Positions 18,079-26,715 are shown, counted from the stretch's first letter. The stretch: DNA of 64,000 bases from Bosea vaviloviae (GCF_001741865.1 NZ_CP017147.1:4517001-4581000); one strand, 5' to 3'. Translations and numbers: made by a program. Notes: a model not told the origin generated them from the letters alone.

Positions 18079-19688
18079 GCTTCCACCGCCCTGCCCTTTT
18101 GCGCGAACAGGCCGCGCGGGCGTTTCTGGATGAACAGGATGATGAAGACCAGCAGCGCGATCTTGCCGAGGACCGCGCCGGCATAAGGCTCGAGCAGCTT
18201 GTTGGCGATGCCGAGCGTCATCGCGCCGACCAGCGTGCCCCAGAGGTTGCCGACCCCGCCGAAGACCACGACCATGAAACTATCGATGATGTAGCTCTGG
18301 CCGAGATTGGGGCTGACATTGTCGATCTGCGAGAGTGCGACACCGGCGAGCCCCGCTACACCCGAGCCCAGCCCGAAGGTCAGCGCATCGACACGTCCGG
18401 TGCGAATGCCCATTGCCGAGGCCATGCGCCGGTTCTGGGTGACGGCGCGCATCTGCAGCCCGATCGGCGTCAGCTTCAGGATCGCCAGCAGCGCCCCGAA
18501 CACCAGTGCCGCGAAGACGATGATCCAGAGCCGGTTCCAGGTGATGGCGAGGCCGCCGAGATCGAAGGCGCCCGACATGAAGGCGGGGGCGCCGACCTCG
18601 CGATTGGTCGGGCCGAAGGCGGTGCGCACCGCCTGCTGCAGGATCAGGCTGATGCCCCAGGTCGCGAGCAGCGTCTCCAATGGCCGGCCATAGAGGAAGC
18701 GGATGACGCCGCGCTCGATCGCGATGCCGACGAGAGCGGCGACGAGGAAGGCCAGCGGCAGGGCGATCGCCAGCGAATAGTCGAACAGGCCGGGGAAGCG
18801 GGTGCGGATGACCTCCTGGACGATGAAGGTCGTATAGGCCCCGAGCATCACCATCTCGCCATGGGCCATGTTGATCACGCCCATCACCCCGAAGGTGATG
18901 GCGAGCCCGATCGCCGCCAGCAGCAGCACGGAGCCGAGCGAGAGCCCGTACCAGAGGTTCTGAGCGGTGCGCCACAGCGCCAGCTTGCCCTCGATATCGG
19001 TGATCGCCCGTGCCTGCGCGTCCTTCAATGCAGACGTGGCGTCGCCGGGCAGCGAGCGCAGCGTCGCGAGCGCATCCTGGTCACCGCGCTCGCGCAGCAC
19101 GTCAACGGCGGCGAGGCGGTCGAAGGGCGGCGCGTCCGCCTTGGCGATCAGGATGGCGGCCTGGGCCTGGCGCAAGGCAGCCTTGGCGCGGGTATCGGTT
19201 TCCTTGCCGATCGCGGTCTCCAGCACCGGCAGCACGCTGACATCGCGAGACTTGAATACGGCTTCGGCCGCGGCGATGCGCTTGCCGGCATCGGGATTGA
19301 GCAGGCCGAGCCCGCCGAGCGCAGCCTGGATATTGCGGCGGACGCCATTGTTGAGCCGCACGGCGCCGAGGCCCGGCGGTTCCGAGGCAAGCGCAGCGCC
19401 GGTCCTGGCGTCGAGTAGCTTGCCATCCTTGGTCTTGACGACGACCGCGCCGCCTCCGGCCAGAAGCCGGCCATCGGCCAGCGCCTCGATGATGATTGCG
19501 GCCTGCGGATGGGCGTTCGCGATCAGGATCTCGATGGCGCGATTGGTGTCGGAAAAGCTGTCGGCGCCGAGCCTGGTAAAGGCCTCGTCGGCGGCTTGGG
19601 GCGAACCCTGGGCCGACGCGGCGCTCGGCTGGAGCGCAAGCAGCGTCGCTAGCGCGATCATGCGCAGAAGGCAGGACACAATTCGCAT
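18075..19688 (-). CDS. urtB: urea ABC transporter permease UrtB
   Basis: A 537-residue LivH-like permease. UrtB proteins carry an extra exported N-terminal domain. This is seen here: a signal peptide (LLRMIALATLLALQPSAASAQ), then about 210 residues outside the membrane, then the permease core (YGLSLGSVLLLAAIGLAITFGVMGVINMAHGE split over several helices). Tandem YGRPLETLLATWGISLILQQ is a family hallmark. It follows urtA after 153 bp containing a strong hairpin. Confidence 0.95.
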   Translation of the reverse strand: MRIVSCLLRMIALATLLALQPSAASAQGSPQAADEAFTRLGADSFSDTNRAIEILIANAHPQAAIIIEALADGRLLAGGGAVVVKTKDGKLLDARTGAALASEPPGLGAVRLNNGVRRNIQAALGGLGLLNPDAGKRIAAAEAVFKSRDVSVLPVLETAIGKETDTRAKAALRQAQAAILIAKADAPPFDRLAAVDVLRERGDQDALATLRSLPGDATSALKDAQARAITDIEGKLALWRTAQNLWYGLSLGSVLLLAAIGLAITFGVMGVINMAHGEMVMLGAYTTFIVQEVIRTRFPGLFDYSLAIALPLAFLVAALVGIAIERGVIRFLYGRPLETLLATWGISLILQQAVRTAFGPTNREVGAPAFMSGAFDLGGLAITWNRLWIIVFAALVFGALLAILKLTPIGLQMRAVTQNRRMASAMGIRTGRVDALTFGLGSGVAGLAGVALSQIDNVSPNLGQSYIIDSFMVVVFGGVGNLWGTLVGAMTLGIANKLLEPYAGAVLGKIALLVFIILFIQKRPRGLFAQKGRAVEA

Positions 19689-19793
19689 GGGCTCGTTTCG
19701 GTTTCGCGGCTCGGCAGCTTGCTTGGCAGTGACGGACTTGGGCGGTGACGGACGCCTCCGGCTCGAAGGCCGCAGGCGTCTCGTCGAAATCCG

Positions 19794-19828
19794 AAGGACG
19801 GCCGGGCTTTTCCGCCCGTGCCGTCCTT
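19794..19828 (-). terminator. hairpin between urtA and urtB (attenuator or mRNA-end stabiliser)
   Basis: AAGGACGGC-CGGGC pairs with GCCCG-GCCGTCCTT across a short loop, giving a 14-bp stem with a one-base bulge. It lies 13 bp after the urtA stop on the transcribed strand. There is no long U-tract, so partial termination or 3'-end stabilisation of urtA mRNA is more likely than full termination; this would raise binding-protein output relative to the membrane parts. Confidence 0.6.
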
Positions 19829-19841
19829 CCCCCTCATGACC

Positions 19842-21128
19842 TCACGCGCCGCCGCATTTGCCGGTCTTGACGTTGAAGTTGCCGCACTTCTTCTCGACCC
19901 AGTCGCCGATCAGGTCCTTGGAGCCGTCGAGCTCCTTCGACCAGGCGTCGCCAGCGACGAGACCGGTCTTCGAGACCACGTCGAACTGGCCGTCGGCCTT
20001 GATCTCGCCGATCAGCACGGGCTTGGTGATGTGGTGGTTCGGGAGCATCTTCGAGACGCCGCCGGTCAGGTTAGGCGCCTCGATGCCCGGCAGCGCGTCG
20101 ATGACCTTGTCGGGATCGAAGCTCTTGGCCTTCTCGACCGCCTTGACCCACATGGCGAAGCCGATGACATGGGCTTCCATCGGATCGTTGGTGACGGCCT
20201 TCTCGTTCTTCTTGTAGGCCTTCCACTGCTTGATGAAGGCCTCGTTCTCCGGCGTCTTCACCGACTGGAAGTAGTTCCATGCAGCGAGATGGCCGAGCAG
20301 CGGCTTGGTGTCGATGCCGGCGAGCTCTTCCTCACCCACCGAGAAGGCCACGACTGGGATATCCGTCGCCTTGATGCCCTGGTTGCCGAGCTCCTTGTAG
20401 AACGGCACGTTGGCATCGCCGTTGATGGTCGAGACCACGGCGGTCTTCTTGCCGGCCGAGCCGAACTTCTTGATGTCGGACACGATCGTCTGCCAGTCGG
20501 AATGACCGAACGGCGTGTAGTTGATCATGATGTCCTCGGCCTTGACGCCCTTGGACTTGAGATAGGCCTCGAGGACCTTGTTGGTCGTGCGCGGATAGAC
20601 GTAGTCGGTGCCGGCGAGCACCCAGCGCTGAACCTTCTCCTCCTTGGCGAGATAATCGACCGCGGGAATGGCCTGCTGGTTCGGCGCGGCGCCGGTATAG
20701 AAGACGTTACGCTCCGACTCCTCGCCCTCGTACTGGACGGGGTAGAACAGGATCGAATTCAGCTCCTTGAAGACCGGCAGCACGGATTTGCGCGACACCG
20801 AGGTCCAGCAGCCGAACACGGCCGAGACCTTGTCCTTGGCGATCAGTTCGCGCGCCTTCTCGGCAAAGAGCGGCCAGTTCGAGGCGGGGTCGACGACGAC
20901 GGCTTCGAGCTTCTTGCCGAGCACGCCGCCCTTCTTGTTCTGCTCGTCGATGAGCATGAGCATGACGTCCTTCAACGTCGTCTCGGAAATCGCCATCGTG
21001 CCCGAGAGCGAATGCAGGATGCCGACCTTGATGGTCTCCTGCGCTGCGGCCGGCAGGAGCGTCCCCAGAAAAGTGGCGCCTGCAAGTGCAGCGCCCAAAA
21101 TAACGCGACGAGTATTGCTCACGGACAT
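19842..21128 (-). CDS. urtA: urea ABC transporter substrate-binding protein UrtA
   Basis: A 428-residue periplasmic urea-binding protein, first gene of urtABCDE. The signal peptide is MSVSNTRRVILGAALAGATF followed by LGTLLPAAAQ; the twin Arg allows Tat export. The core VGILHSLSGTMAISETTLKD and VFGCWTSVSRKSVLP are characteristic of UrtA. The ATG at 21128 is chosen because the signal peptide begins there; the open frame extends 58 codons further without conservation. Family operons are usually induced by nitrogen limitation. No urease genes lie in this window. Confidence 0.95.
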   Translation of the reverse strand: MSVSNTRRVILGAALAGATFLGTLLPAAAQETIKVGILHSLSGTMAISETTLKDVMLMLIDEQNKKGGVLGKKLEAVVVDPASNWPLFAEKARELIAKDKVSAVFGCWTSVSRKSVLPVFKELNSILFYPVQYEGEESERNVFYTGAAPNQQAIPAVDYLAKEEKVQRWVLAGTDYVYPRTTNKVLEAYLKSKGVKAEDIMINYTPFGHSDWQTIVSDIKKFGSAGKKTAVVSTINGDANVPFYKELGNQGIKATDIPVVAFSVGEEELAGIDTKPLLGHLAAWNYFQSVKTPENEAFIKQWKAYKKNEKAVTNDPMEAHVIGFAMWVKAVEKAKSFDPDKVIDALPGIEAPNLTGGVSKMLPNHHITKPVLIGEIKADGQFDVVSKTGLVAGDAWSKELDGSKDLIGDWVEKKCGNFNVKTGKCGGA

Positions 21129-21495
21129 GTCCCCCGAACCAATCCTGTTGAATGCACCCTTGAGCGGGCGCCGACAGGCCTCCCCGGCCCGGAGGAGCGG
21201 GCTCGCAAGCGACATGCCAACGAGCCTTTTGCGATGGTTGCGCCCGCAAAACTCTGCCGCAGGGGCAGCTTTTGCCGAATTTCCTGCCTGGTGAGCCTCC
21301 ATGCACGCAATGATGATGCGAAAAGACCGTATTTGCCTATTTATTATACAAACTTTCCGCCCATCTTTTCGGCAGGCGCTGTGAAGAGCTTCATTTTGCC
21401 GGCTGCCGCGGCATTTCGCCTGACGAAGGAAGCGCGTTTTTTGACATTTACGCCGGCCTGAGAATCGCCCTAGCCTGTCCTTGTCGGTAACAACT
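21129..21495. other. urtA upstream region and promoter region of the short transcript
   Basis: This gap holds the urtA leader on the minus strand. The AT-rich stretch at 21330-21356 includes TATAAT on the minus strand (21344-21349), a candidate -10 for urtA. On the plus strand TTGACA at 21441-21446 is a perfect -35 box, 55 bp upstream of the extended Shine-Dalgarno of the short ORF. A matching -10 is not clear. No other gene is seen. Confidence 0.4.
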
Positions 21496-21511
21496 GAAAG
21501 GAGGTGATCCA

Positions 21512-21589
21512 GTGTCTCATTGTCATCAACCGCTGGTGCAAAGCGGGTGGACCTGGACTCATTCCCAATGGGGTTCTTGTTCCGCGTGA
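21512..21589 (+). CDS. putative 25-residue His/Cys/Trp-containing small ORF with a 15-nt perfect Shine-Dalgarno
   Basis: A GTG-started ORF of 25 codons (MSHCHQPLVQSGWTWTHSQW, then five more residues ending in Ala). It contains three His, three Trp and two Cys. GAAAGGAGGTGATCC at 21496-21510 is the exact complement of the 15-nt 3' tail of 16S rRNA (GGATCACCTCCTTTC), and the GGAGG core is 7 nt from the GTG, ideal spacing. A hairpin (21605-21622) and a strong terminator (21638-21663) follow, and a TTGACA box precedes it, so it looks like a self-contained transcript or an attenuator leader for rnr. The peptide matches nothing I recognise. Confidence 0.5.
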   Translation: MSHCHQPLVQSGWTWTHSQWGSCSA

Positions 21590-21604
21590 GTTTTCGCGCC
21601 TTTG

Positions 21605-21622
21605 GGTCCGGCTCGCCGGACC
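21605..21622 (+). other. hairpin between the small ORF and its terminator
   Basis: GGTCCGG-CTCG-CCGGACC is a perfect 7-bp stem with a tetraloop, starting 15 nt after the stop codon of the 25-codon ORF. It lies within ribosome-stalling distance of the ORF end, so a ribosome held at the stop could influence it. Any regulatory role is inference. Confidence 0.6.
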
Positions 21623-21637
21623 GCGGTTCGACAATGG

Positions 21638-21663
21638 AAGGGCTGCCCGCAAGGGCAGCCCTT
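21638..21663 (+). terminator. strong intrinsic terminator after the small ORF
   Basis: AAGGGCTGCCC-GCAA-GGGCAGCCCTT forms an 11-bp perfect stem capped by a GNRA tetraloop, followed by CTTTCATTT. It lies 120 bp upstream of rnr. It either ends a short independent RNA or acts as a conditional attenuator for rnr. Confidence 0.8.
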
Positions 21664-21783
21664 CTTTCATTTGGATGCTTTCATCGGAGGATGCGGCGAT
21701 ACCGGTTCTGGCGTCGGCGCGACGCTCATGGCAGACAGGGCTTGTGTTTTCTTCGCCCTCCCCCGTTTTGACGAGCCGATATC

Positions 21784-24102
21784 GTGTCATCGCCCGTGCC
21801 TGAGCCGAGCCGTGAGGCGATCCTGGACTTCATCGAGACCGAGCGTGCCGCCGGCCGCGATGCCGGCCGCCGCGAGATCGCGCGCGCCTTCGGGCTGTCC
21901 GGCGGCGGCAAGATCTGGCTGAAGCGGCTGTTGAAGGAGATCCAGGAGGATCAAGCTGCCGACGCTCCCGGGAACGGGGTGCTGGCCGCGCATCCGCGCG
22001 GCGCCTTGCCGCCCGTCCTGCTGAGCGAGATCAAATCCAAGGATCGCGACGGCGACCTCGTCGCAGCCCCCCTGGAATGGAACGAGGCAGACCAGGGCGT
22101 GGCGCCGCGCATCCTGATCGAGCGGCCGCGCGAATTCCGCGCCAAGCGTAATGCGGCTCCGGCAGCCGGTGTCGGCGACCAGGTCCTGCTCAAGCTGACC
22201 CGATTGAAGGGCGTCGACGGCTTCACCTATTCCGGCCGTGTGCTGAAGATCATGGGCAAGGGCAAGGCCCAGGTGCTCGGCATCTTCCGCGCCCTGCCCG
22301 ATGGCAGCGGCCGCCTGATCCCGATCGACAAGAAGGCGCAGGGCCGCGAGGCGCTGATCCCGAAGGGCCGCACGGCCGAGGCGCAGGATGGCGACCTCAT
22401 CTCCGTCACGCTGCGCAACGAGACACGCTTCGGGCCTTCCGAGGCGCATGTGCGCGAGCGGCTCGGCTCGATCAAATCGGAGCGCGCCGTCAGCCTGATC
22501 GCGATCCACGCCCATGGCATTCCCAATGTCTTCTCGCCGGCGACCATCGCCGAGGCTGATGCAGTGCGCCCCGCCGGCACCGCCGGCCGCGAGGATTGGC
22601 GCGATCTACCGCTGATCACGATCGACCCCTTCGATGCCAAGGACCATGACGACGCGGTCCATGCCGCACCCGACGCCGATCCCGATAATCCCGGCGGCTA
22701 TGTCGTCACCGTCGCCATCGCCGATGTCGCGGCCTATGTCCGGCCGGGCTCCAGCCTCGACCGCGAGGCGCTGGAGCGCGGCAACTCGGTCTATTTCCCT
22801 GACCGGGTCGTGCCGATGCTGCCGGAGCGGATCTCGAACGATCTCTGCTCGCTGCGCGGCGGCGAAGACCGGCCGGCCCTCGCAGTGCGGCTGGTGCTGA
22901 AATCGGACGGCTCCAAGAAGACCCATTCCTTCCACCGCATTCTGATGCGCTCGGCCGCCAAGCTCTCCTACCAGCAGGCGCAGGCCGCGATCGACGGCAA
23001 GCCCGACGAAACCACCGGCCCGATCCGCAACACCATCCTGATGCCGCTCTGGGCCGCCTATGGCATCGCTTCCCGCGCCCGCGACGCGCGCCAGCCGCTC
23101 GATCTCGATTTGCCCGAGCGCAAGCTGGTGCTGAAACCCGACGGCGCGGTCGATCGCGTCATCGTCCCCGAGCGGCTGGCGGCGCATAAGCTGATCGAGG
23201 AGTTCATGATCCTCGCCAATGTCGCCGCCGCCGAGACCCTGGAGAAGGCCGGCAGCCTCTTGATCTACCGCTGCCATGACGAGCCATCGCTGGAGAAGAT
23301 GCGGGCGCTCGGCGAGGTTCTGGCCTCGATCGGCATCAAGTTGCCCAAGGAGGCCGCGCTCCGGCCGGTGCTGTTCAACCGCATCCTGGCCATGATCAAG
23401 GGCTCGGAGAACGAGCTCTTCCTCAATGAGGTCGTATTGCGGACCCAGGCACAGGCCGAATATGTCGCCGAGAATTACGGGCATTTCGGCTTGAACCTGC
23501 GCCGCTACGCCCATTTCACCTCGCCGATCCGGCGCTATGCCGACCTTATCGTCCACCGCGCTCTGATCACCGCCATGCGGGTCGGAGATGACGGTCTGCC
23601 GAAAGCGACGACGCTCGCCGAATTGCGCGAGGTCTCGACCCGGATCTCGGCGGCCGAACGCCGCGCCATGGCGGCCGAGCGCGAGACCACGGACCGCCTG
23701 ATCGCGCATTTCCTGGCCGACCAGATCGGTTCCAGCTTCGACGGCCGGATCGGCGGCGTGAATCGCGCCGGCCTGTTCGTGAAGCTGGACGGTACCGGTG
23801 CCGACGGCTTCATCCCGGCCTCGACATTGGGCGCCGACTATTATCGCTACGACGAAGCCGCCCACGCCATGATCGGGGAACGCAGCGGCGAGAGCTGGCG
23901 CCTGGGCGACCGGGTGCATGTGCGCCTCGTCGAAGCCGCCCCGGTGGCAGGCGCTCTGCGCTTCGAATTGCTCTCCGAGGGCCGGCATGTGACACCGGGA
24001 CGCTCTGGCAATCGCCCGGCACGGCCCCCTATATCAGGGCGCGCGAGGGCGAAGCCGTCCTTCGGCAAGGCGGGCGGCAAGAAGCCCGGCAAGAGGCGCT
24101 GA
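21784..24102 (+). CDS. rnr: ribonuclease R (RNB-family 3'-5' exoribonuclease)
   Basis: Processive 3'-5' exoribonuclease that degrades structured RNA. It has 772 residues. An N-terminal winged-helix-like region (about 1-55) is followed by cold-shock domains, the RNB catalytic domain (ITIDPFDAKDHDDAVHA near 277-293 with the metal-binding Asp residues; later FTSPIRRYADLIVHRAL) and a C-terminal S1 domain (FDGRIGGVNRAGLFVKLDG). A basic tail (GKAGGKKPGKRR) ends the protein. The GTG at 21784 gives a family-like N-terminus. It overlaps the DUF983 gene by 1 bp, and DUF983-NUDIX-rpmG follow. Confidence 0.95.
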   Translation: MSSPVPEPSREAILDFIETERAAGRDAGRREIARAFGLSGGGKIWLKRLLKEIQEDQAADAPGNGVLAAHPRGALPPVLLSEIKSKDRDGDLVAAPLEWNEADQGVAPRILIERPREFRAKRNAAPAAGVGDQVLLKLTRLKGVDGFTYSGRVLKIMGKGKAQVLGIFRALPDGSGRLIPIDKKAQGREALIPKGRTAEAQDGDLISVTLRNETRFGPSEAHVRERLGSIKSERAVSLIAIHAHGIPNVFSPATIAEADAVRPAGTAGREDWRDLPLITIDPFDAKDHDDAVHAAPDADPDNPGGYVVTVAIADVAAYVRPGSSLDREALERGNSVYFPDRVVPMLPERISNDLCSLRGGEDRPALAVRLVLKSDGSKKTHSFHRILMRSAAKLSYQQAQAAIDGKPDETTGPIRNTILMPLWAAYGIASRARDARQPLDLDLPERKLVLKPDGAVDRVIVPERLAAHKLIEEFMILANVAAAETLEKAGSLLIYRCHDEPSLEKMRALGEVLASIGIKLPKEAALRPVLFNRILAMIKGSENELFLNEVVLRTQAQAEYVAENYGHFGLNLRRYAHFTSPIRRYADLIVHRALITAMRVGDDGLPKATTLAELREVSTRISAAERRAMAAERETTDRLIAHFLADQIGSSFDGRIGGVNRAGLFVKLDGTGADGFIPASTLGADYYRYDEAAHAMIGERSGESWRLGDRVHVRLVEAAPVAGALRFELLSEGRHVTPGRSGNRPARPPISGRARAKPSFGKAGGKKPGKRR

Positions 24103-24560
24103 TGTCTGTTCAAATCAATCATGCGGTGGCGCGGCCGGTCGAACGCGACTGGCGCAGCGCCATCGGGCGCGGCCTGATGGGGCGCTGCCCGCATTGCGGC
24201 GAAGGCAAGCTGTTCCGCGCCTTCCTCAAGCCGGTCGATACCTGCGAGGCGTGCGGTGAGGCGATGCATCATCAGCGCGCCGACGACCTGCCGCCCTATA
24301 TCGTCATCACCATCGTCGGCCATATCGTCGTCGGCGGCCTGCTGATGGCCGAGAAATATGCCAACTGGCCGATGTGGCTGCATATGGCGATCTGGCCCAC
24401 GCTGGCGGTCCTGCTCTGCCTCGTGCTGATGCAGCCGGTGAAGGGCGGCGTGGTCGGCCTGCAATGGGCGATGCGCATGCATGGCTTCGACAACAATGGT
24501 TTCGACGGCAAGCCGCCACGGCCGGAACGCCAGCCCGCAGCCAGTTTGCTGCGCCCGTGA
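24102..24560 (+). CDS. DUF983 family membrane protein
   Basis: A 152-residue protein. An N-terminal zinc-ribbon-like segment (RCPHCGEGKLFRAFLK, then CEACGE) precedes two membrane helices (about 66-84 and 91-109). The family is known from alphaproteobacteria, and its function is not established. The ATG overlaps the rnr stop (TGATG), and the stop overlaps the NUDIX start (GTGA), so three genes are translationally coupled. Confidence 0.9.
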   Translation: MSVQINHAVARPVERDWRSAIGRGLMGRCPHCGEGKLFRAFLKPVDTCEACGEAMHHQRADDLPPYIVITIVGHIVVGGLLMAEKYANWPMWLHMAIWPTLAVLLCLVLMQPVKGGVVGLQWAMRMHGFDNNGFDGKPPRPERQPAASLLRP

Positions 24561-25291
24561 GCGACCATGTCGTCACGCTGACGCAGGCCGAACGCGCGCG
24601 CGTCAGGGTCAATCTGCGCCCCAAGGATGCGGCGACGGTGCTGATCATCGACCGCTCGGCCAGGACACCACGGGTTCTGATGGGCAAGCGCCATCCCGGC
24701 CATAAGTTCATGCCCGGGAAATTCGTCTTTCCCGGCGGCAGGATCGATCCGGAAGACCGCCGCATGACGGCGACCGGCGCGCTCGACCAGATTTGCGAAA
24801 ACCGGCTGATGGCGCGTATGCAGCGTCCAAGCCCGATGAAGGCGCGTGCGCTGGCGCTGGCCGCCATTCGCGAGACCTTCGAGGAGACGGGCCTGCTCTT
24901 CGGCTCGAGCGAGCTCGGCACGCCCGAGAAGCCACCCGCCGGCAGTTGGGCGGGCTTCGCCAGCCACGGCATTTTCCCCGACCTCAGCGCCATTACATTC
25001 GTCGCGAGGGCCGTGACGCCGCCGCGCCGGCCCAAGCGCTTCGACACGCGCTTCTTCACGATCGACTATGGCGCCCTCGCCGGGAAGGTCGAGGGGATGA
25101 CGGGCCCCGATTCGGAGTTGATCGAACTCGTCTGGGTGACGTTTGCGGATGCGCAGAAGCTCGATCTGCCGACGATCACGCAGGTGATTCTGAAGGAAGT
25201 CGATGCGCGGCTGAGCGCGGGCTTCGCGCCTTATCTGCCGGTTCCCTATTATTGGGAGAAGAACGGCCACTTCGTCCGCGAGGAATTATAG
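24557..25291 (+). CDS. NUDIX hydrolase
   Basis: A 244-residue protein with a NUDIX core. The box lies around residues 67-120, with the helix signature REtFEETGLLFG in AAIRETFEETGLLFG. The glycine-rich FPGGRIDPED segment is separated from the helix by a longer insert than in the classic GX5EX7REUXEEXGU motif, as in CoA-pyrophosphatase-like and related subfamilies. The substrate is probably a nucleoside diphosphate-linked compound. The GTG at 24557 is chosen because it overlaps the DUF983 stop in GTGA; the nearby ATG is out of frame. Confidence 0.88.
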   Translation: MSDHVVTLTQAERARVRVNLRPKDAATVLIIDRSARTPRVLMGKRHPGHKFMPGKFVFPGGRIDPEDRRMTATGALDQICENRLMARMQRPSPMKARALALAAIRETFEETGLLFGSSELGTPEKPPAGSWAGFASHGIFPDLSAITFVARAVTPPRRPKRFDTRFFTIDYGALAGKVEGMTGPDSELIELVWVTFADAQKLDLPTITQVILKEVDARLSAGFAPYLPVPYYWEKNGHFVREEL

Positions 25292-25292
25292 A

Positions 25293-25404
25293 GCATTGCG
25301 CGAAAAAATGGGCACCGGTTTTTCGCAAGGGCAATGCACTAAACTCTAGGAATCGATCACGTTCTTTCGCATTCGGACGAAACCGTCCGAATGCGACGTG
25401 ATCG
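25293..25404. repeat. two-hairpin intergenic repeat (copy 1)
   Basis: Stem one pairs GCATTGC (25293-25299) with GCAATGC (25331-25337), and inside it GCGAAAAA with TTTTTCGC. Stem two pairs CGATCACG plus TCGCATTCGGACG with CGTCCGAATGCGA plus CGTGATCG (25354-25404), 21 pairs with a 5-nt bulge. The ACCGGTT in the first loop and the AAA-C-CTAGG linker recur in the element after eno at 45964-46067. It is the main content of the 307-bp gap between the NUDIX gene and rpmG, and may also end the upstream transcript. Confidence 0.7.
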
Positions 25405-25598
25405 AGGGATAGCATCCCCCATCGCGGCGCCATGCTGCGCCGCATGACGCGACGAGGCGGAAACAGCCAGGCGCGCGCCATTCTTTCTTGACTTCGCCGG
25501 CTCGTTGCGGCATTCCCCCACCCGACGGTTTGCCGGGTCCGCCCGGCCATTTTCTTTTTATAGGGCCTCACCAGCCCCTCAGGCTCGAGGATAATCCC

Positions 25599-25766
25599 AT
25601 GGCCAAGGCCGTGACCATCAAGATCAAGCTGCTCTCGACCGCGGATACCGGTTTCTTCTATGTCACCAAGAAGAACTCCCGCACGATGACCGAGAAGATG
25701 TCCAAGAAGAAGTACGACCCCGTCGCGCGCAAGCACGTCGAGTTCAAGGAAACCAAGATCAAGTGA
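25599..25766 (+). CDS. rpmG: 50S ribosomal protein L33
   Basis: A 55-residue basic ribosomal protein ([20 protein letters not shown] as first residues), full length and typical of alphaproteobacteria. It lacks the zinc-binding Cys pairs (C- form), as is common in this class. The ATG at 25599 is supported by CGAGGAT upstream. An intrinsic terminator follows at 25805. Confidence 0.97.
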   Translation: MAKAVTIKIKLLSTADTGFFYVTKKNSRTMTEKMSKKKYDPVARKHVEFKETKIK

Positions 25767-25804
25767 TCCTGGTTACGCTTCAGGCATAACAACGCTCCTG
25801 AAAG

Positions 25805-25825
25805 ACCGCTCGTATCCCGGGCGGT
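25805..25825 (+). terminator. rpmG intrinsic terminator
   Basis: ACCGCTC-GTATCCC-GGGCGGT is a 7-bp stem with one G-T pair, followed by TTTTC. It lies 38 bp after the rpmG stop codon. Confidence 0.75.
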
Positions 25826-25855
25826 TTTTCATTTTGGCCTGCCGCGATGCACCCG

Positions 25856-26182
25856 TCAGTAGGACGGCTTGGGCACGAACAGGCAGAAGGGCCGCTGCGA
25901 CGGCGCGATCACGGTCCCGGTCAGGGTGCCCCCACTCCGGCAGATGTGAAAACGCCCGTCTTTCGAGACCCGCGTGGCAGTTTCCGGCACGAAATGACCG
26001 TCATGGGTCATATAGCCGCCGGGAACGATGCGGGGATCGGGTTCGCGGGCATCCTGGTCCACTCCCATGGGCCAGCAATCGCGGTCGCTGCAGCAGTCGT
26101 AAGGGTACCAACTATGCGCGTAGACAAGCCCTCCGCCCCACGGTGATGCCGTAAGGCAGAGCGCCAATGCGAGGGTACGCAT
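25856..26182 (-). CDS. small secreted Cys-rich hypothetical protein
   Basis: A 108-residue protein with a Sec signal peptide (MRTLALALCLTASPWGGGLV, cleavage after YAHS-region alanine) and a mature part starting HSWYPYDCCSDRDCWP. Five Cys are predicted after cleavage, likely forming disulfides. Rhizobial genomes often carry short exported proteins with this HSWYP-CCS pattern, and their function is unknown. The ATG at 26182 is preferred to 26194 because the Arg after Met then starts the signal peptide. Confidence 0.7.
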   Translation of the reverse strand: MRTLALALCLTASPWGGGLVYAHSWYPYDCCSDRDCWPMGVDQDAREPDPRIVPGGYMTHDGHFVPETATRVSKDGRFHICRSGGTLTGTVIAPSQRPFCLFVPKPSY

Positions 26183-26514
26183 GGGTCGCTCCATAGGTTG
26201 AGGATGTCAGGCCAGCATCTTCGCAATCCGAACAGCCTGGATTGCGAATCGTCATCAGGGTATCACGCTGGAGCGCTACCGTGGATCGATTTGCTGCGCT
26301 GCAATCTCCGACGCCGAGAGCGACCTTGCCGGGCGGCCAAGTTTTGCGGCCGCCTGCGACGAATATGTCACTTGGCTCGGGCAATGACTGGCGTAGCATG
26401 GGCTTCTCGCCCGATCTTTGCAGGCCGAAAGGCTTATGGGCTCGCGCGGGCCGTCGAGACGGTGCCGGCGCCTGCCAATTTAAACCTATCCTCCTCCCCG
26501 ATCGGACATAGCCC
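26183..26514. other. intergenic region, nothing recognised
   Basis: The 332 bp between the secreted-protein gene and the next small ORF show no convincing reading frame on either strand, no strong hairpin and no clear promoter. It presumably carries promoters for the flanking divergent genes. Confidence 0.5.
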
Positions 26515-26715
26515 TTGAGCAGCGGCGACAAGCATGCCGAGCCCCTCGCACCAGGCCACAGCCCGTGGCGGCGCTTCCTTAAGCTGCTCGTGGAAGTCGA
26601 TTCGTCGCGCTTCGCGCTCAGCCGGTTGAAGGCAGCGCTGATGCTGCTCGCCATCCTCGCGCTCTTCGCCGGGTTCGGCTACGCCCTGCCGGCGCTGTTC
26701 TCGCGCTATTTCTGA
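26515..26715 (+). CDS. putative 66-residue single-pass membrane protein
   Basis: Short ORF with a TTG start. After about 35 polar residues it has one clear membrane segment (ALMLLAILALFAGFGYALPA, about 41-60). There is no strong ribosome binding site before the TTG, and no other in-frame start is available. Reality is suggested by the hydrophobic segment placed near the C-terminus and by third-position GC bias; it remains uncertain. Confidence 0.4.
   Translation: MSSGDKHAEPLAPGHSPWRRFLKLLVEVDSSRFALSRLKAALMLLAILALFAGFGYALPALFSRYF

Noticed and set aside
16906..18186. 426-codon open frame on the plus strand
   Set aside because: Antisense shadow of urtC with Arg/Asp/Glu-rich composition and no domain.
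21301..21360. AT-rich block as a replication origin or attachment site
   Set aside because: No repeats, DnaA boxes or integrase gene nearby; it fits the urtA promoter region.
21504..21803. 99-codon frame overlapping the small ORF and running into rnr
   Set aside because: It would be translated through the strong terminator, and its start lies inside the Shine-Dalgarno itself, so the 25-codon frame is preferred.
26112..26654. 180-codon minus-strand frame
   Set aside because: It overlaps the secreted-protein gene and shows low-complexity Ser/Arg-rich sequence without motif.
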